A stretch of 64,000 nucleotides of DNA from Guyparkeria halophila (lineage in GTDB: Bacteria > Pseudomonadota > Gammaproteobacteria > Halothiobacillales > Halothiobacillaceae). The notes beneath the pieces are model-generated. The model was not told the DNA's origin. It searched no databases and saw only the letters and a program-made list of their open reading frames with translations. Positions 42,568 to 51,731 of the stretch are shown piece after piece. The stretch lies in NCBI RefSeq assembly GCF_034479635.1, contig NZ_CP140153.1:1433501-1497500 (forward strand), written 5' to 3'. The translations under genes were made by a program, and so were the position numbers. Position 1 is the stretch's first letter. The number at the start of each line of letters is the position of its first letter.

Positions 42568-43677
42568 TTACGACACGCTAACGCACTCCGGCTCAACCAC
42601 CAGGCGAATACCGGTCACGTCTTCCACCCGATCGCGCACCGACTCGGCAAAGCGGAGGAATTCCGCGCCGGTCGCGCCGCCGTGATGCTCGATCACCAGG
42701 GCATGGCGTAATGACACCGCAACCGCCCCCTCGCGATGCCCCTTCAGTCCCGCCGCCTCGATCAGCCAGCCGGCGGGGATCTTCACCCCACCGGGAACAT
42801 CGAACCGGGGCATGTCCGGCCAACGTCCCGACAGGCGATCGGCCACCTCGACGGTCACGATCGGATTGTGAAAGAAACTCCCGGCGCTACCGGGCCAGCC
42901 ACGGCGCCAGTCGGGCAGCTTGGTACGGCGAACCGAGGTGATCAGTGCCGCATACTCCGACGGTGACATGGTCGAGCGCGCCCGACCGCTCTGCGCACTC
43001 CAGTCGCGCACGGCCTCGTCCACCCCCGGATAGGCGACCGGCGGCCAGTCAGCCGGTGGCGTTGTCGACAGAGACAGCCCCACCCGCAGGATCAGCCAGC
43101 GTCCCGGCTCGCGCTTGAAGCGACTGTGGCGATAGGAAAAATCACAGGCATCACGCGCAAATCGCTCGACGCGCCGTTCCCGGCGGTCCCAGGCCTCGAC
43201 CCAACGCGTGCGCTCGGCGATTTCCGTTCCGTAGGCCCCGACGTTCTGCATGGGGGCCGCGCCGACCGTGCCGGGGATCTCGGCAAGTGCCTCCAGACCG
43301 AACCAGCCGCTCTCGGCCGTGGCGCGCACGAGGGCATCCAGCCCCATGCCCGCCTCCACGGACAAGTCGATCGTGTCCGCATCCGTGGGCTCGATTGACC
43401 AGCCGCACGCGGCGATCATCACGGTCTGGGAAATTCGGGGCGTGGCGAAGACGACGTTCGAGCCGCCCGCGGCGACCCGGGTGGCGCGATCGGCGAGCCA
43501 GTCCGCGACCACGGGCGTGGTCAAGGTACGCTCGGAGACGTCATTGAGGACCAGCATGCGCTCGCCCCAGGCCGGCAAGCGCAGCGTATTCGGCAAGGGG
43601 GCGTCTTCGACCCACTCAAAGGCCGGCCGTTTGGCGGTATCTGTCACCTGCTGCGTCCCCACGCTGGTCGATTTCAT
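42568..43677 (-). CDS. murB: UDP-N-acetylenolpyruvoylglucosamine reductase
   Basis: 369 residues. FAD enzyme making UDP-MurNAc. FAD-binding segments VAAGGSNVVF and GLEALAEIPGTVGAAPMQNVGAYG; catalytic Arg region SYRHSRFK; Ser proton donor in GSAGSFFHNP; C-terminal Glu segment. This is the longer type I form, like E. coli MurB (342). Its ATG overlaps the stop of the upstream glycosyltransferase-like gene. Confidence 0.96.
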   Translation of the reverse strand: MKSTSVGTQQVTDTAKRPAFEWVEDAPLPNTLRLPAWGERMLVLNDVSERTLTTPVVADWLADRATRVAAGGSNVVFATPRISQTVMIAACGWSIEPTDADTIDLSVEAGMGLDALVRATAESGWFGLEALAEIPGTVGAAPMQNVGAYGTEIAERTRWVEAWDRRERRVERFARDACDFSYRHSRFKREPGRWLILRVGLSLSTTPPADWPPVAYPGVDEAVRDWSAQSGRARSTMSPSEYAALITSVRRTKLPDWRRGWPGSAGSFFHNPIVTVEVADRLSGRWPDMPRFDVPGGVKIPAGWLIEAAGLKGHREGAVAVSLRHALVIEHHGGATGAEFLRFAESVRDRVEDVTGIRLVVEPECVSVS

Positions 43678-44642
43678 GACCGCTCGGGAGTGACCTCGAC
43701 GCCTTCCGGGCTGGCGGGTGGTTCTTCCGGCAGTTCGATCGGCGCCTTGCCCTGGGTGATGACCTGGATGATCGATTCCACCACGATCTCCGCCTGGTTC
43801 ATCGGCGGGTGATCGACATTGATCAGTTTCTGCCGCGAGCGGCGCGTGGTGATCACGCCCTCGTGCTTGGCCTCGCCATCACGACAGACGCACACCCCGG
43901 GAATGCCGAGGGCGGCCGCGAGCCAGCCGCAACGGTTGTTCCCGACCAGCACGTAACGGCTCTGCGTCAGCCGGCGTTGCCATTCCTCCATGTCGGCGGG
44001 AGGATGGGCCGAGACATCATCCAGGCTCACCCCGGTTTCGCCGAGACGGCGTCGGATCAACTCGATGCCCGCTGCGTCGAACGGCAGAGCACGGGTGTCG
44101 ACCAACAGGTCCGTGACCACCGGCTCGGCCTCGATCGACAGCCCGTAATCCGGGTTGAGATCGTGCAGCGAATACTCCAGTACCGCCGCGAACAGCACGC
44201 GCACGGCCTGCACCCGATGCAGGTCGTCCGGCACCGGGTATTGCGAATCGTAGGGTTGCCGCCTCGGCAGGCGACCCTTGGTGGGCCGGGCGATACCCAC
44301 CGAGGTGGCGGGGACCCGCTTTGCCATCGCCAGGGTCTCGGGGCGACCGAACGGGTCGATCACGTACTCGACCTGTTCCAATTGCGGGTGCGCACGCAAG
44401 GCCTCTTTCCATGCCCGACCCGCGCGCCAGCCGGCCGGCGTCCAGCGCGAGGCGAGCAGCGTCGTACCGTCGAACACCAGGACCTCGTCCACGTCGGGGT
44501 GACGGCGGAACCAGCCGGCCGCCTCGGGGCCGGTGATCACACTGAATTTCAGTCCCGGCCGGGCGCGGACCGCATCGGTCAGGGCGGGGAAGGTGGGGAT
44601 GACCTCGTCCGGGAGGTCAGGGGCGACAATCGCAATACGCAT
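43674..44642 (-). CDS. Glycosyltransferase family 9-like protein
   Basis: 322 residues from the ATG at 44642. The two-domain GT-B pattern resembles LPS heptosyltransferases: N-terminal MRIAIVAPDLPDEVIPTFPAL in place of the usual MRILIVR..GD, a middle TSVGIARP segment, and a C-terminal YVLVGNNRCGWLAAALGIPGVCV region where GT9 proteins have GPSHLAAALG-type sequence. The similarity is moderate, so donor and acceptor cannot be named. Four-base overlap with murB suggests a cell-envelope role. Divergent from metG. Confidence 0.55.
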   Translation of the reverse strand: MRIAIVAPDLPDEVIPTFPALTDAVRARPGLKFSVITGPEAAGWFRRHPDVDEVLVFDGTTLLASRWTPAGWRAGRAWKEALRAHPQLEQVEYVIDPFGRPETLAMAKRVPATSVGIARPTKGRLPRRQPYDSQYPVPDDLHRVQAVRVLFAAVLEYSLHDLNPDYGLSIEAEPVVTDLLVDTRALPFDAAGIELIRRRLGETGVSLDDVSAHPPADMEEWQRRLTQSRYVLVGNNRCGWLAAALGIPGVCVCRDGEAKHEGVITTRRSRQKLINVDHPPMNQAEIVVESIIQVITQGKAPIELPEEPPASPEGVEVTPERS

Positions 44643-44830
44643 GCACTCAGGCGTCCTGACGAAAATGGGCGGGTTTTCGGTGACACGGCACCGGAATCTG
44701 GCAACGTCGCTGCATGCTAAACTGCCGCGCCCTGAATAACCAATCGCCACCAATGCCGCCGCCGGGGCGCGCCCTTCGAGGCTGCCGCCTACCGGTCCGA
44801 CAACCCCAACTATCAAGACAGCGCTCTCGC

Positions 44831-46885
44831 ATGGACAAACAACGCCGGATTCTCGTTACCTCTGCCCTGCCCTATGCCAACGGTCCCTTGCACCTCGGTC
44901 ACATCATCGAGACGATCCAAACCGACATCTGGGTGCGGGCGCAGAAGCTCTTCGGCAACGAGTGCCGCTACGTCTGTGCCGACGACACCCACGGCACACC
45001 GATCATGCTGCGCGCCAAGCAGGAGGGCATGACGCCCGAGGAGCTGATCGCCAAGATCCATCAGCTCCACGAGGCCGACTTCCAGGGCTTCGGCATCGGT
45101 TTCGATAACTTCGGCTCCACGCACACCGACGACAACCGCCGCATGGCCGAGGAGATCTTCGGCAAGCTCGACGCGGCCGGGCTGATCAGTCGCAAGACCA
45201 TCAAGCAGGCCTTCGACGAGATCGAACAGATGTTCCTGCCGGACCGCTTCATCAAGGGCACCTGTCCCAAGTGCGGTGCCGACGACCAGTACGGTGACAA
45301 CTGCGAGGCCTGCGGCGCGACCTATTCGCCCACCGAGCTCAAGCACCCGAAGTCGGTACTCTCTGGAACCACCCCGGTCGAGCGTGACTCCGAGCACTAC
45401 TTCTTCGACCTGCCCAAGATCGGCGACCGCCTCAAGACCTGGCTCGACCAGGCCGAGGTCCAGCCGTCGATCAAGGCCAAGCTCAACGAGTGGTTCGAAT
45501 CCGGCCTGCAGTCGTGGGACATCTCGCGCGATGCGCCCTACTTCGGTTTCGAGATCCCGGGCGCCCCGGGCAAGTTCTTCTACGTCTGGCTGGATGCGCC
45601 GATCGGCTACATCGGTTCGTTCATCGAGCTGGCGCGTCGCGAAGGGCTCTCGTTTGACGAATTCTGGAGCAAGGATGCCGACACCGAGCTGGTGCACTTT
45701 ATCGGCAAGGACATCGCCTACTTCCACACCCTGTTCTGGCCCGCGACCCTGATGGGCTCCGGCATGCGTACGCCGAATGCCATCCACGCCCACGGCTTTC
45801 TCACCCTCAACGGCGAGAAGATGAGCAAGTCGCGCGGGACCTTCATCAAGGCCAAGACCTACCTCGAACATCTCGACCCCGAGGCGCTGCGCTACTACTT
45901 CGCCGCCAAGCTCGGTTCGGGCATCGACGACATCGACCTCAACCTCGAGGACTTCCGTTATCGCGTCAACGCGGATCTGGTCGGCAAGGTGGTCAATATC
46001 GCCAGTCGCTGCGCGGGCTTCATCAAGAAGCACTTCGACGGTCGGTTGGCCGCCCAACTCGAACGCCCCGAACTCCATCGCGAGATGACGGATGCGTCCG
46101 CCGGCATCGCCCAGCGCTACGAGCGCCGCGAATACAGCGCAGCGATGCGCGAGATCATGGCGCTGGCCGACCGGGCCAACCAGTACATCGACGAGCGCAA
46201 GCCGTGGGTACTGGCCAAGGACGAGGCCACCCGCGACGAGGTCCAGGCGATCTGCACGGATGGGATCAACGCCTTCGCCGTGCTGATGACCTACCTCTCG
46301 CCGGTGTTGCCCACGCTTGCCGCCAAGGCGGCCGAGTTCCTCAACATCGAGTCGCTGACCTGGCAGGGGTTGGATCAACCGCTGCTTGACCACCCGGTCA
46401 ACAAGTTCAAGCCGATGATGCAACGCGTCGAGGAATCGTCCCTGGAGGCACTGCTCGAGGCGGCCAAGCAGGACGCGGCCGAGGAAGCCAAGACCAAGGC
46501 CGGGGCCGACAAGAACAAGCCCGCCGCCGAAAAGCGCGAGATCGCACCGATCGCGGAAACCATCGACATCGACCAGTTCGCCGCCGTCGACCTGCGCATC
46601 GCCAAGATCCTCGAGGCCGATCATGTCGAGGGCGCGGACAAGTTGCTGCGTCTATCGCTGGATATCGGCGAGGAAAAGCCCCGCCAGGTGTTCGCGGGCA
46701 TCAAGGCCGCGTATGACCCGGCCACCCTCGTGGGGCGTCACACCGTCATGGTCGCCAATCTGGCCCCGCGCAAGATGAAGTTCGGCCTTTCCGAAGGCAT
46801 GGTGCTGGCGGCGGGTTCCGGTGGCTCGGACCTGCATATCCTCTCGCCCGACGACGGTGCGACGCCGGGCACGCGGGTGAAGTAG
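44831..46885 (+). CDS. metG: Methionyl-tRNA synthetase
   Basis: 684 residues from the ATG at 44831. Class I synthetase: HIGH-type motif in [16 protein letters not shown] in [11 protein letters not shown], knuckle zinc cysteines in [18 protein letters not shown]. The C-terminal EMAP-II-like tRNA-binding domain ([20 protein letters not shown]) gives the dimeric form. Upstream frame to 44714 is non-homologous. Two tRNA-fMet genes follow directly, so the enzyme and its substrate tRNA are neighbours. Confidence 0.98.
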   Translation: MDKQRRILVTSALPYANGPLHLGHIIETIQTDIWVRAQKLFGNECRYVCADDTHGTPIMLRAKQEGMTPEELIAKIHQLHEADFQGFGIGFDNFGSTHTDDNRRMAEEIFGKLDAAGLISRKTIKQAFDEIEQMFLPDRFIKGTCPKCGADDQYGDNCEACGATYSPTELKHPKSVLSGTTPVERDSEHYFFDLPKIGDRLKTWLDQAEVQPSIKAKLNEWFESGLQSWDISRDAPYFGFEIPGAPGKFFYVWLDAPIGYIGSFIELARREGLSFDEFWSKDADTELVHFIGKDIAYFHTLFWPATLMGSGMRTPNAIHAHGFLTLNGEKMSKSRGTFIKAKTYLEHLDPEALRYYFAAKLGSGIDDIDLNLEDFRYRVNADLVGKVVNIASRCAGFIKKHFDGRLAAQLERPELHREMTDASAGIAQRYERREYSAAMREIMALADRANQYIDERKPWVLAKDEATRDEVQAICTDGINAFAVLMTYLSPVLPTLAAKAAEFLNIESLTWQGLDQPLLDHPVNKFKPMMQRVEESSLEALLEAAKQDAAEEAKTKAGADKNKPAAEKREIAPIAETIDIDQFAAVDLRIAKILEADHVEGADKLLRLSLDIGEEKPRQVFAGIKAAYDPATLVGRHTVMVANLAPRKMKFGLSEGMVLAAGSGGSDLHILSPDDGATPGTRVK

Positions 46886-46917
46886 CAACGGTTGTGTGAC
46901 CCGGGGCCGGATTTGTG

Positions 46918-46923
46918 TATAAT
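46918..46923 (+). promoter_or_regulatory. -10 box of the first tRNA-fMet gene
   Basis: Perfect TATAAT. The only -35-like sequences, around 46892-46900 (TTGTGT, TGTGAC), are weak. The box ends seven bases before the mature tRNA 5' end, so the predicted start point falls on tRNA position 1. The discriminator is GC-rich, as in stringently controlled stable-RNA promoters. Confidence 0.65.
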
Positions 46924-46929
46924 GCGTCT

Positions 46930-47006
<77 letters not shown>

Positions 47007-47012
47007 AATTCG

Positions 47013-47045
47013 AAAAAGCCCCGGGGCCTCGCCTCGGGGCTTTTT
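47013..47045 (+). terminator. Terminator after tRNA-fMet copy 1
   Basis: Eleven-bp stem AAAAAGCCCCG/CGGGGCTTTTT with an 11-base loop, starting six bases after the CCA end. Confidence 0.9.
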
Positions 47046-47122
47046 GCTGGGCGGCGGTCGTTGCCTGGCTCCCCGGTATCGATTGTCAGAGACGGATTTT
47101 GTCGACACCGTCCAATCATCCC

Positions 47123-47150
47123 TTGACAGCCCAACGCCGCTGCGTACAAT
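47123..47150 (+). promoter_or_regulatory. Promoter of the second tRNA-fMet gene
   Basis: TTGACA (47123-47128), 16-base spacer, TACAAT (47145-47150), followed by a GC-rich discriminator. Predicted leader about nine bases before the tRNA. Confidence 0.85.
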
Positions 47151-47165
47151 GCGCGCCATACCAGA

Positions 47166-47242
<77 letters not shown>

Positions 47243-47248
47243 GACAGG

Positions 47249-47281
47249 AAAAGCCCCGAGGCATTGCCCTCGGGGCTTTTT
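47249..47281. terminator. Terminator after tRNA-fMet copy 2
   Basis: Thirteen-bp stem AAAAGCCCCGAGG/CCTCGGGGCTTTT followed by T. The A run on the other side lets it also stop the leftward RND operon that ends at 47294. Confidence 0.9.
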
Positions 47282-47293
47282 GTTTGTGCCGTC

Positions 47294-50200
47294 TCAGGCC
47301 GTCGGCGAGCGCCGCCGCTGGGCGATCCCGAGCACGCTCGCTGTCAGGGCCGGCAAAAAGGTCAGGGTGACGATGGTCGCGCCCAGCAGCCCGAACATCA
47401 CGATCGCCCCGACCCCGCGATAAAGCTCGGTGCCCTCGCCCGGGATCAGCACCAGCGGCGAGAGCCCGCTGATGGTGGTCAGCGTGGTCATCACGATGGG
47501 CCGCAGCCGCACCGCGACGGCATCCATCACCGCCTCGACCGCGTCACGTCCCTCGGCGAAACTGCGCCGGGCCTGTTCGACCAGCAGGATCGGATTGTTG
47601 ACCACCGTGCCCATCAGGATCAGAAAGCCGAGCATGGTGATCATGTCGAACGGTTGGCTGATCGCCTTCAGACCGATGACGGGCAGCAAGCCACCCACCA
47701 GGTTCATCAACGCCAGCCCGGCAATGCCCCCGGCGATGCCGAGGGGAATCGCGGTCATGATCAGCAACGGGTAGCGCCAGTGGGTGAAGATGGCGACCAG
47801 GAGCAGGTAGATGATCGCCAAGGCGATCACGAAATTGCCGGAGAGCGCCTTCCGGGTCGCGTTTAGCTGGTCTGACGCACCCGAGATGGACAGGCTGACA
47901 CCGGCAGGAATCTCGCCCGCGGCGCGCATCTCGCCAACCAACGCCTCGCGCACCCGCTCGACCCCCGCCTCCAGGGCGACGGAATCCGGCGGGATGATGT
48001 CGAGTGTCACCATCCGTTTGCCATCGACCCGACGCACGATGCTGGTATCGACGCGGGTCTCGATGCGCGCCACCGATGACAGCGGCAGGCTGGCGCCCTG
48101 CGGGCTTTTCAGCAGGATCTCGTCGAGTCGTGCCAGACGCGGATCGCGTCCGCCCGCCCCGTAGAGGTAGATATCGATCTTGTCGTCGTCGAGAAAGAAA
48201 TCATCCACGTAGGCCCCTTCCGTCAGGGCCGAGACGGAAAACCCGATCGCCTCCATGCTCAAACCCAGTTCGGCGGCCCGGTCCCAGTCCGGGCGGATCT
48301 CGACCAATGGCTGGGCGAGTTCAAGTGTCGACGGGCGTGTCTGGATACGGGGGTTGTCGAAGATCACCTCGGCCCGTTCATAGGCACGATTCGCCACTTG
48401 ATAAATATCCGCCAGATCGGCCCCGGCGATGTCGAGCGAGATGCTGCGCGTACCCCCGTCGTTGCTGGAAATGATCGAGCCCTTGGCCGCAAACGCCCGC
48501 ATCCCCGGATACTGCTCGTAGAACCGGGTGATCTCGTTCATCAGCGCGTCGATATGGTCGGGGTCGATCGTCTCGGAGATCACCCGGATCTGGGTGGGCT
48601 GGACCTGCATGACCAGGTTGCGCAGCGGCGGCACGGGGGTGTCGCCACGCTCGAAGGCCCCCGGGTCGGCGTCGACCGCCGGCAGAAGATGGGCCTCGAC
48701 CTCCTCGGCGATGCGCGCCATCTCGTCGAGGTTGTAGCCCGGCGGCGCGTTCATCACCGCGAAGGTCTTGGGCTCTTCCCCCTCCGGCAGGTATTCGGCG
48801 GGCGGGGTGAGAAACGCGACAATCGACACGCTCAGCGCCAGCACCACGGCCATGGTGACCCCGCGCCGCAGCCGTGACCCGATCATGCCGCGCACCGCGG
48901 CTTGGATGGCCCTGCCCCATGCCGGGGTTCCGCCCCCCTCCTGGCCCGAGCGACCGAAATCCAGGCGCGCGCTGAGGGTCGGAATCAGCATCACCGCCAC
49001 CAGCATCGAGGCCATGATCGCCGCGGCGATCGCGATGGCCACATCCGAGTACAACTGGCCCGCCTCTTCCTGGATGAAGAGAATCGGCAGAAACACCAGG
49101 ACCGTGGTCGCCGTCGAGGCCAGCACCGCCGGCCAGACCTCACGTACGCCCTCGACGGCGGATTCCAGCCGGGCCATGCCCCGGCGACGCAATCGTTCGA
49201 TGTTCTCCAGCACCACGATGCTGTTGTCCACGGTCATGCCGATGGCAAAGGCCACTCCGGCGAGCGAGATCACGTTGATGGTCCGCCCCGTGACCAGCAG
49301 CCCCAGAAACGCGGCGATCGCGCACAACGGGATGCCGATGACACCGACCAGGGTCGCGCGGGTCGAGCGCAGGAACAGGAACAGGACCAGGGTCGCAAAC
49401 GCCGCCCCGAGACCCATGTTCACCCAGACGTTCTGAATCGAGGCCTCGACGTAGCGCGCATCGTCGGTGTTGAGCTCCAGGATCATCCCGGCCGGCTCGA
49501 GCACCTCCTGGTTGATGCGCTCGACCTCGCCGATCATGGCGTACTTGATGTCGATGACATTCGAGCCACTCTCGCGACGCACCTGCAGACCGATCACCTT
49601 CTGGCCGTTGGTGAAGGCAAGCGCCCGCTGACGCGACCCACCCTGCTCGACCTCCGCCACGTCGCCCAGCCGGATCACGGCATCGCCCCGCCGGGTGATC
49701 ACCAGTTGCTCGAGCTCCTCGGCGCTGGCGAAACGGCCCACGGTGCGCAGCAGATACCGTCGTTTGCCCGCATCCACCTCCCCGCCCGAGATGTCCTGGT
49801 TGCGCGCGCGAATGGCATCACGCAGATCGATCAGGGTCAGTCCGCGGCGCGCCAGCTGGCGTTCGTCGACGTGGATCTGCATCTGCCGTTCGGCGCCGCC
49901 GCGCATGGTGACCTCCGAGACCCCGGGCACACTTTCCATGCGCGGGCGGACCTCGTCGTAGACGAAATCGCGCATCAGATCGATGTCCAGACCACGCGGG
50001 TTGTCCGGCAGCGTCGCGACCCGGAAGTACATGAAGGCATTGGAGGAAAACGAGGTGGCCGCGATGCGCGGTTCGTCGACATTGCGCGGGTAATCGGGCA
50101 CCTGGCTCAGCGCATTGTTGACCTCGATCAGCGCCTCGGTGATATCGGTGCCGAAGGGAAACTCGAGCTCGATCTCCGCCGCATCGCTGGTGGCGGTGGC

Positions 50201-50437
50201 GTTGAGCTCCGCCAACCCGGGGATATTGCGCAGGTAACGTTCCTGCTCGATCAGGATGTCCTTCTCGATGTCCTGGGGCGTGGCACCGGGCCAGCGGGTC
50301 TCGACGGTGATGGTGCGCACATCGAGATCCGGGATCATCTGCACCGGTATGCGCCATGCGGCGACCGCCCCGAGGATGGCAATGATCAGGGTGATGACGG
50401 TGACCAGCGTGCCGTGACGGACAACCGCAGCGAACAT
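47294..50437 (-). CDS. RND efflux permease, second system
   Basis: 1047 residues with the RND layout: N-terminal helix (VRHGTLVTVITLIIAILGA), two periplasmic loops and twelve membrane helices. TM4 acid in GMTVDNSIVVLENIERL has one Asp followed by Asn, unlike the DD of the pump at 16082. The later NNPILLVEQARRSF replaces the usual KN-ILLVEFA. These features place it in the broader MexK/TriC/HAE-like group rather than classical AcrB; proton relay residues differ and the substrate is unknown. Overlaps the adaptor gene (TGATG). Confidence 0.9.
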   Translation of the reverse strand: MFAAVVRHGTLVTVITLIIAILGAVAAWRIPVQMIPDLDVRTITVETRWPGATPQDIEKDILIEQERYLRNIPGLAELNATATSDAAEIELEFPFGTDITEALIEVNNALSQVPDYPRNVDEPRIAATSFSSNAFMYFRVATLPDNPRGLDIDLMRDFVYDEVRPRMESVPGVSEVTMRGGAERQMQIHVDERQLARRGLTLIDLRDAIRARNQDISGGEVDAGKRRYLLRTVGRFASAEELEQLVITRRGDAVIRLGDVAEVEQGGSRQRALAFTNGQKVIGLQVRRESGSNVIDIKYAMIGEVERINQEVLEPAGMILELNTDDARYVEASIQNVWVNMGLGAAFATLVLFLFLRSTRATLVGVIGIPLCAIAAFLGLLVTGRTINVISLAGVAFAIGMTVDNSIVVLENIERLRRRGMARLESAVEGVREVWPAVLASTATTVLVFLPILFIQEEAGQLYSDVAIAIAAAIMASMLVAVMLIPTLSARLDFGRSGQEGGGTPAWGRAIQAAVRGMIGSRLRRGVTMAVVLALSVSIVAFLTPPAEYLPEGEEPKTFAVMNAPPGYNLDEMARIAEEVEAHLLPAVDADPGAFERGDTPVPPLRNLVMQVQPTQIRVISETIDPDHIDALMNEITRFYEQYPGMRAFAAKGSIISSNDGGTRSISLDIAGADLADIYQVANRAYERAEVIFDNPRIQTRPSTLELAQPLVEIRPDWDRAAELGLSMEAIGFSVSALTEGAYVDDFFLDDDKIDIYLYGAGGRDPRLARLDEILLKSPQGASLPLSSVARIETRVDTSIVRRVDGKRMVTLDIIPPDSVALEAGVERVREALVGEMRAAGEIPAGVSLSISGASDQLNATRKALSGNFVIALAIIYLLLVAIFTHWRYPLLIMTAIPLGIAGGIAGLALMNLVGGLLPVIGLKAISQPFDMITMLGFLILMGTVVNNPILLVEQARRSFAEGRDAVEAVMDAVAVRLRPIVMTTLTTISGLSPLVLIPGEGTELYRGVGAIVMFGLLGATIVTLTFLPALTASVLGIAQRRRSPTA

Positions 50438-51546
50438 CAGTTGCCCCCCGCCTCGGCATCGTCGTCACCCACACGCACCGCCATGCCCACCTCCAGCGCC
50501 TCGTTGCCGCGCACGACCACCTGGGCACCCGGATCGAGACCCGCCGTGACCACCACGCGGTCATCAAATCCCGGCGCCAGTTCGACCTGGCGCTCGGCCA
50601 CGGTCTGCCCGGCACCGTCGTCGAGCACCCACACCGTCGTGCGCCCATCCGGATAACGCTGCACGGCATCACGCGCGACGGTCAGGCCTTCACGCCCCGT
50701 CGGCAATCGCAAGCGCCCTTCCACCGCCATCCCGGGCAGCAACGCCTTGCCCTCGGTCACCTGTCCCCGCAGCAAAAAGGTCCTCGAGGTCGGATCGGTC
50801 ACCGGCACCACGGTGGCAATCTCGGCAGACTGCCAGTCCATGGACGAGCCATCGACGCGATAGTCGAGCTCGGCGCCCTCGCCCAGCAACGGGTAATACC
50901 GCTGAGGGACGGGATAATCGAGGCGCAGCGCCTCCCGATCGACCAGGTTGACCAATGCCTCGCCCGGGGCGACCCATTCACCCCGTTCTGCGTGCCGTTC
51001 GGTGACCACGCCGTCAAACGGGGCCAGCAGCCGGTGACGATCCAGCCGTGCCCGCCCGCTGTCGAGATTGGCGGTGAGCCGCGCCACGCGCGCCTCCGCC
51101 TGCCGGACCGTGCTGGCCCGGGCCTGAACCTCTGTTTCCGGGATATTGCGACCGGCCCCGACCGATCGGGCCTCATCGAGACGACGAGCCGCTTCCCGAC
51201 GTGCCGCGACCGCCTCGCGCCGTTCGGCCTCGAGGCTGCTCACCGACAATCGCTCGAGTTCGTCATCCAGTTCGAACAGTGGCGTGCCGGCTGCGACCCG
51301 ATCGCCGGTTTCCACCAGCACGGCCTCGACCAGGCCGGCAATTTCCACCGACAACGCGGCCGAGTGCAGGCTGCTCACCGTGCCGTCAAGTGGTACCACC
51401 GCGATGATCTCGCTCGGCGTGGCCGTTTCGGTCACCACGCGGGGCCCCTCGGCCGCCCCGGCGGGGACAGACAGGAAAAGGGCCCCCGCCATCGCCCAAC
51501 CAAGGGCATGATCAACGGCACGGGGCAAACGAGTGCAAGGATTCAT
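50437..51546 (-). CDS. RND periplasmic adaptor, second system
   Basis: 369 residues. Signal peptide at about 1-32 (GWAMAGALFLSVPAGAA). Lipoyl halves (VEIAGLVEAVLVETGDRVAAGTPLF cut by an alpha hairpin at about 95-165, then RLLAPFDGVVTERHAERGEWV), then beta-barrel and membrane-proximal domains (VAERQVELAPGFDDRVVV). It couples the permease to an outer-membrane channel; none is encoded nearby. First gene of a two-gene leftward operon; its upstream region is shared with divergent prlC. Confidence 0.92.
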   Translation of the reverse strand: MNPCTRLPRAVDHALGWAMAGALFLSVPAGAAEGPRVVTETATPSEIIAVVPLDGTVSSLHSAALSVEIAGLVEAVLVETGDRVAAGTPLFELDDELERLSVSSLEAERREAVAARREAARRLDEARSVGAGRNIPETEVQARASTVRQAEARVARLTANLDSGRARLDRHRLLAPFDGVVTERHAERGEWVAPGEALVNLVDREALRLDYPVPQRYYPLLGEGAELDYRVDGSSMDWQSAEIATVVPVTDPTSRTFLLRGQVTEGKALLPGMAVEGRLRLPTGREGLTVARDAVQRYPDGRTTVWVLDDGAGQTVAERQVELAPGFDDRVVVTAGLDPGAQVVVRGNEALEVGMAVRVGDDDAEAGGN

Positions 51547-51731
51547 TTCGCTAGCGGGTCCAATGTGGGAACAGAGTTGTTTCCGCCTTCAATGGAGGCG
51601 GACGGCATGGATTCACGCAAACGCATTCAGCGTAGTCGCATACCCCACCACATGCCACGCAGCGGCCGGCCGAACAGGCAAAAATGCTAATCTGAGCGAC
51701 CAATCGCTCAACCATTCGTCGAGAGTCACGC

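Noticed and set aside
47294-50437. Heavy-metal (CusA/CzcA) assignment for the second RND permease
   Set aside because: The TM4 sequence and lack of the metal-binding Met/His pattern or Cus/Czc partners do not support it; left as a general RND pump.
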